64,000 bases of DNA from positions 3,286,001 through 3,350,000 of the forward strand of contig JAQSEB010000114.1 of NCBI GenBank assembly GCA_030063045.1, in the 5' to 3' direction. Both the position numbers and the translations under genes were made by a program. Below, piece by piece: positions 63,641 to 64,000 of the stretch (positions are counted from its first letter, which is position 1; each line of letters opens with the position of its first letter). Source of the DNA: Pratylenchus scribneri (Eukaryota; Nematoda; Chromadorea; Rhabditida; Pratylenchidae). The notes below the pieces were generated by a model. The model was not told where the DNA came from. It worked only from the letters and a program-made list of their open reading frames with translations, and did no database searches.

Positions 63641-64000
63641 GCGGATTTATCTTTTGGACAAAAGGCTATATGGCATTCGAAAAGTCTAAATTTCACATTT
63701 TCAATAGTAAATTTTAATTTTTTCCAAAGCCTGCTCTCTTCATTAGCACAAGATTGGCGATGACCAACCACTCGAAATCTACACCTTCTTTCGCATTATT
63801 TCATCCTTCCATTCGACCCTTTTCATTAATTTCTCATTTTCGCTCCCTCAAATTTGCTTCAACTTCGCTGACCAGTTTGTTGGCTTTATTTTAAAGAAGA
63901 TCCACTCCACCACCCCATCCATTTTGTTCAGCAAAATCTTTTTCTCGCCCCTCTAATCTTCCTTCAATATTCAAAAAATACCGGAAATTGGTTGCCCGGA
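63641..64000. other. non-coding end of window
   Basis: Low-complexity T/C-rich DNA with no supported gene. Confidence 0.45.

Overview
This is a nematode nuclear genome window. The genes are split by many short introns (about 45-60 bases, GT..TTTTCAG-type ends). They include animal housekeeping orthologues and a nematode-type MSP-domain sperm protein. No virus, plasmid or bacterial cassette is visible. The base composition and very long, pyrimidine-rich non-coding stretches do not identify the genus.

Layout. 1.6-5.3 kb (-): the U5 snRNP GTPase EFTUD2/Snu114. 5.6-5.9 kb: a near-perfect hairpin element. 6.2-7.9 kb (+): an unrecognised single-pass membrane protein. 8.3-12.6 kb (+): a TONSL-like histone reader followed 106 bases later by an MPPED-type metallophosphoesterase. 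12.7-14.0 kb (-): a bublin-like coiled-coil protein. 14-20 kb: mostly non-coding, with candidate untranslated exons of the next gene. 20.2-21.1 kb (+): a hunchback/Ikaros-like zinc-finger gene with a reading-frame problem. 21.5-22.2 kb: a TTAA-flanked transposon-like element. 23.3-24.5 kb: a 31-base satellite array. 24.5-36 kb: low-complexity, pyrimidine-rich DNA without a convincing gene.

36.0-43.1 kb (+): a PIM-family serine/threonine kinase with one 3.25-kb intron. 46.9-48.1 kb (+): an unrecognised protein with a hydrophobic segment. 48.9-49.9 kb (-): an SSP-type MSP-domain protein whose second intron is almost entirely a hAT MITE. Divergent from it at 50.3-51.0 kb (+) is a predicted secreted protein built on a 12-residue repeat. 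51.3-52.9 kb (+): AP-3 mu. 53.0-53.6 kb (-): ARL2. 53.9-56.7 kb (+): complex I NDUFS1. 56.9-57.7 kb (+): a tail-anchored Mff-like fission factor. 58.2-58.9 kb: the same 31-base satellite, inverted. 59.0-60.6 kb (-): an OTX-like K50 homeobox gene. 60.6-63.1 kb: nothing recognisable. 63.1-63.6 kb: a third satellite array.

Most genes are unrelated housekeeping functions in a compact arrangement. Two developmental regulators, the zinc-finger gene and the kinase, sit in large non-coding domains. Possible functional neighbours are the TONSL/MPPED pair, the mitochondrial pair NDUFS1/Mff, and the divergent sperm-protein/secreted-repeat pair. The strongest unusual signals are the three dispersed satellite arrays of one family, two MITEs with exact target-site duplications, the long hairpin, and the hunchback-like gene that lacks its central fingers.
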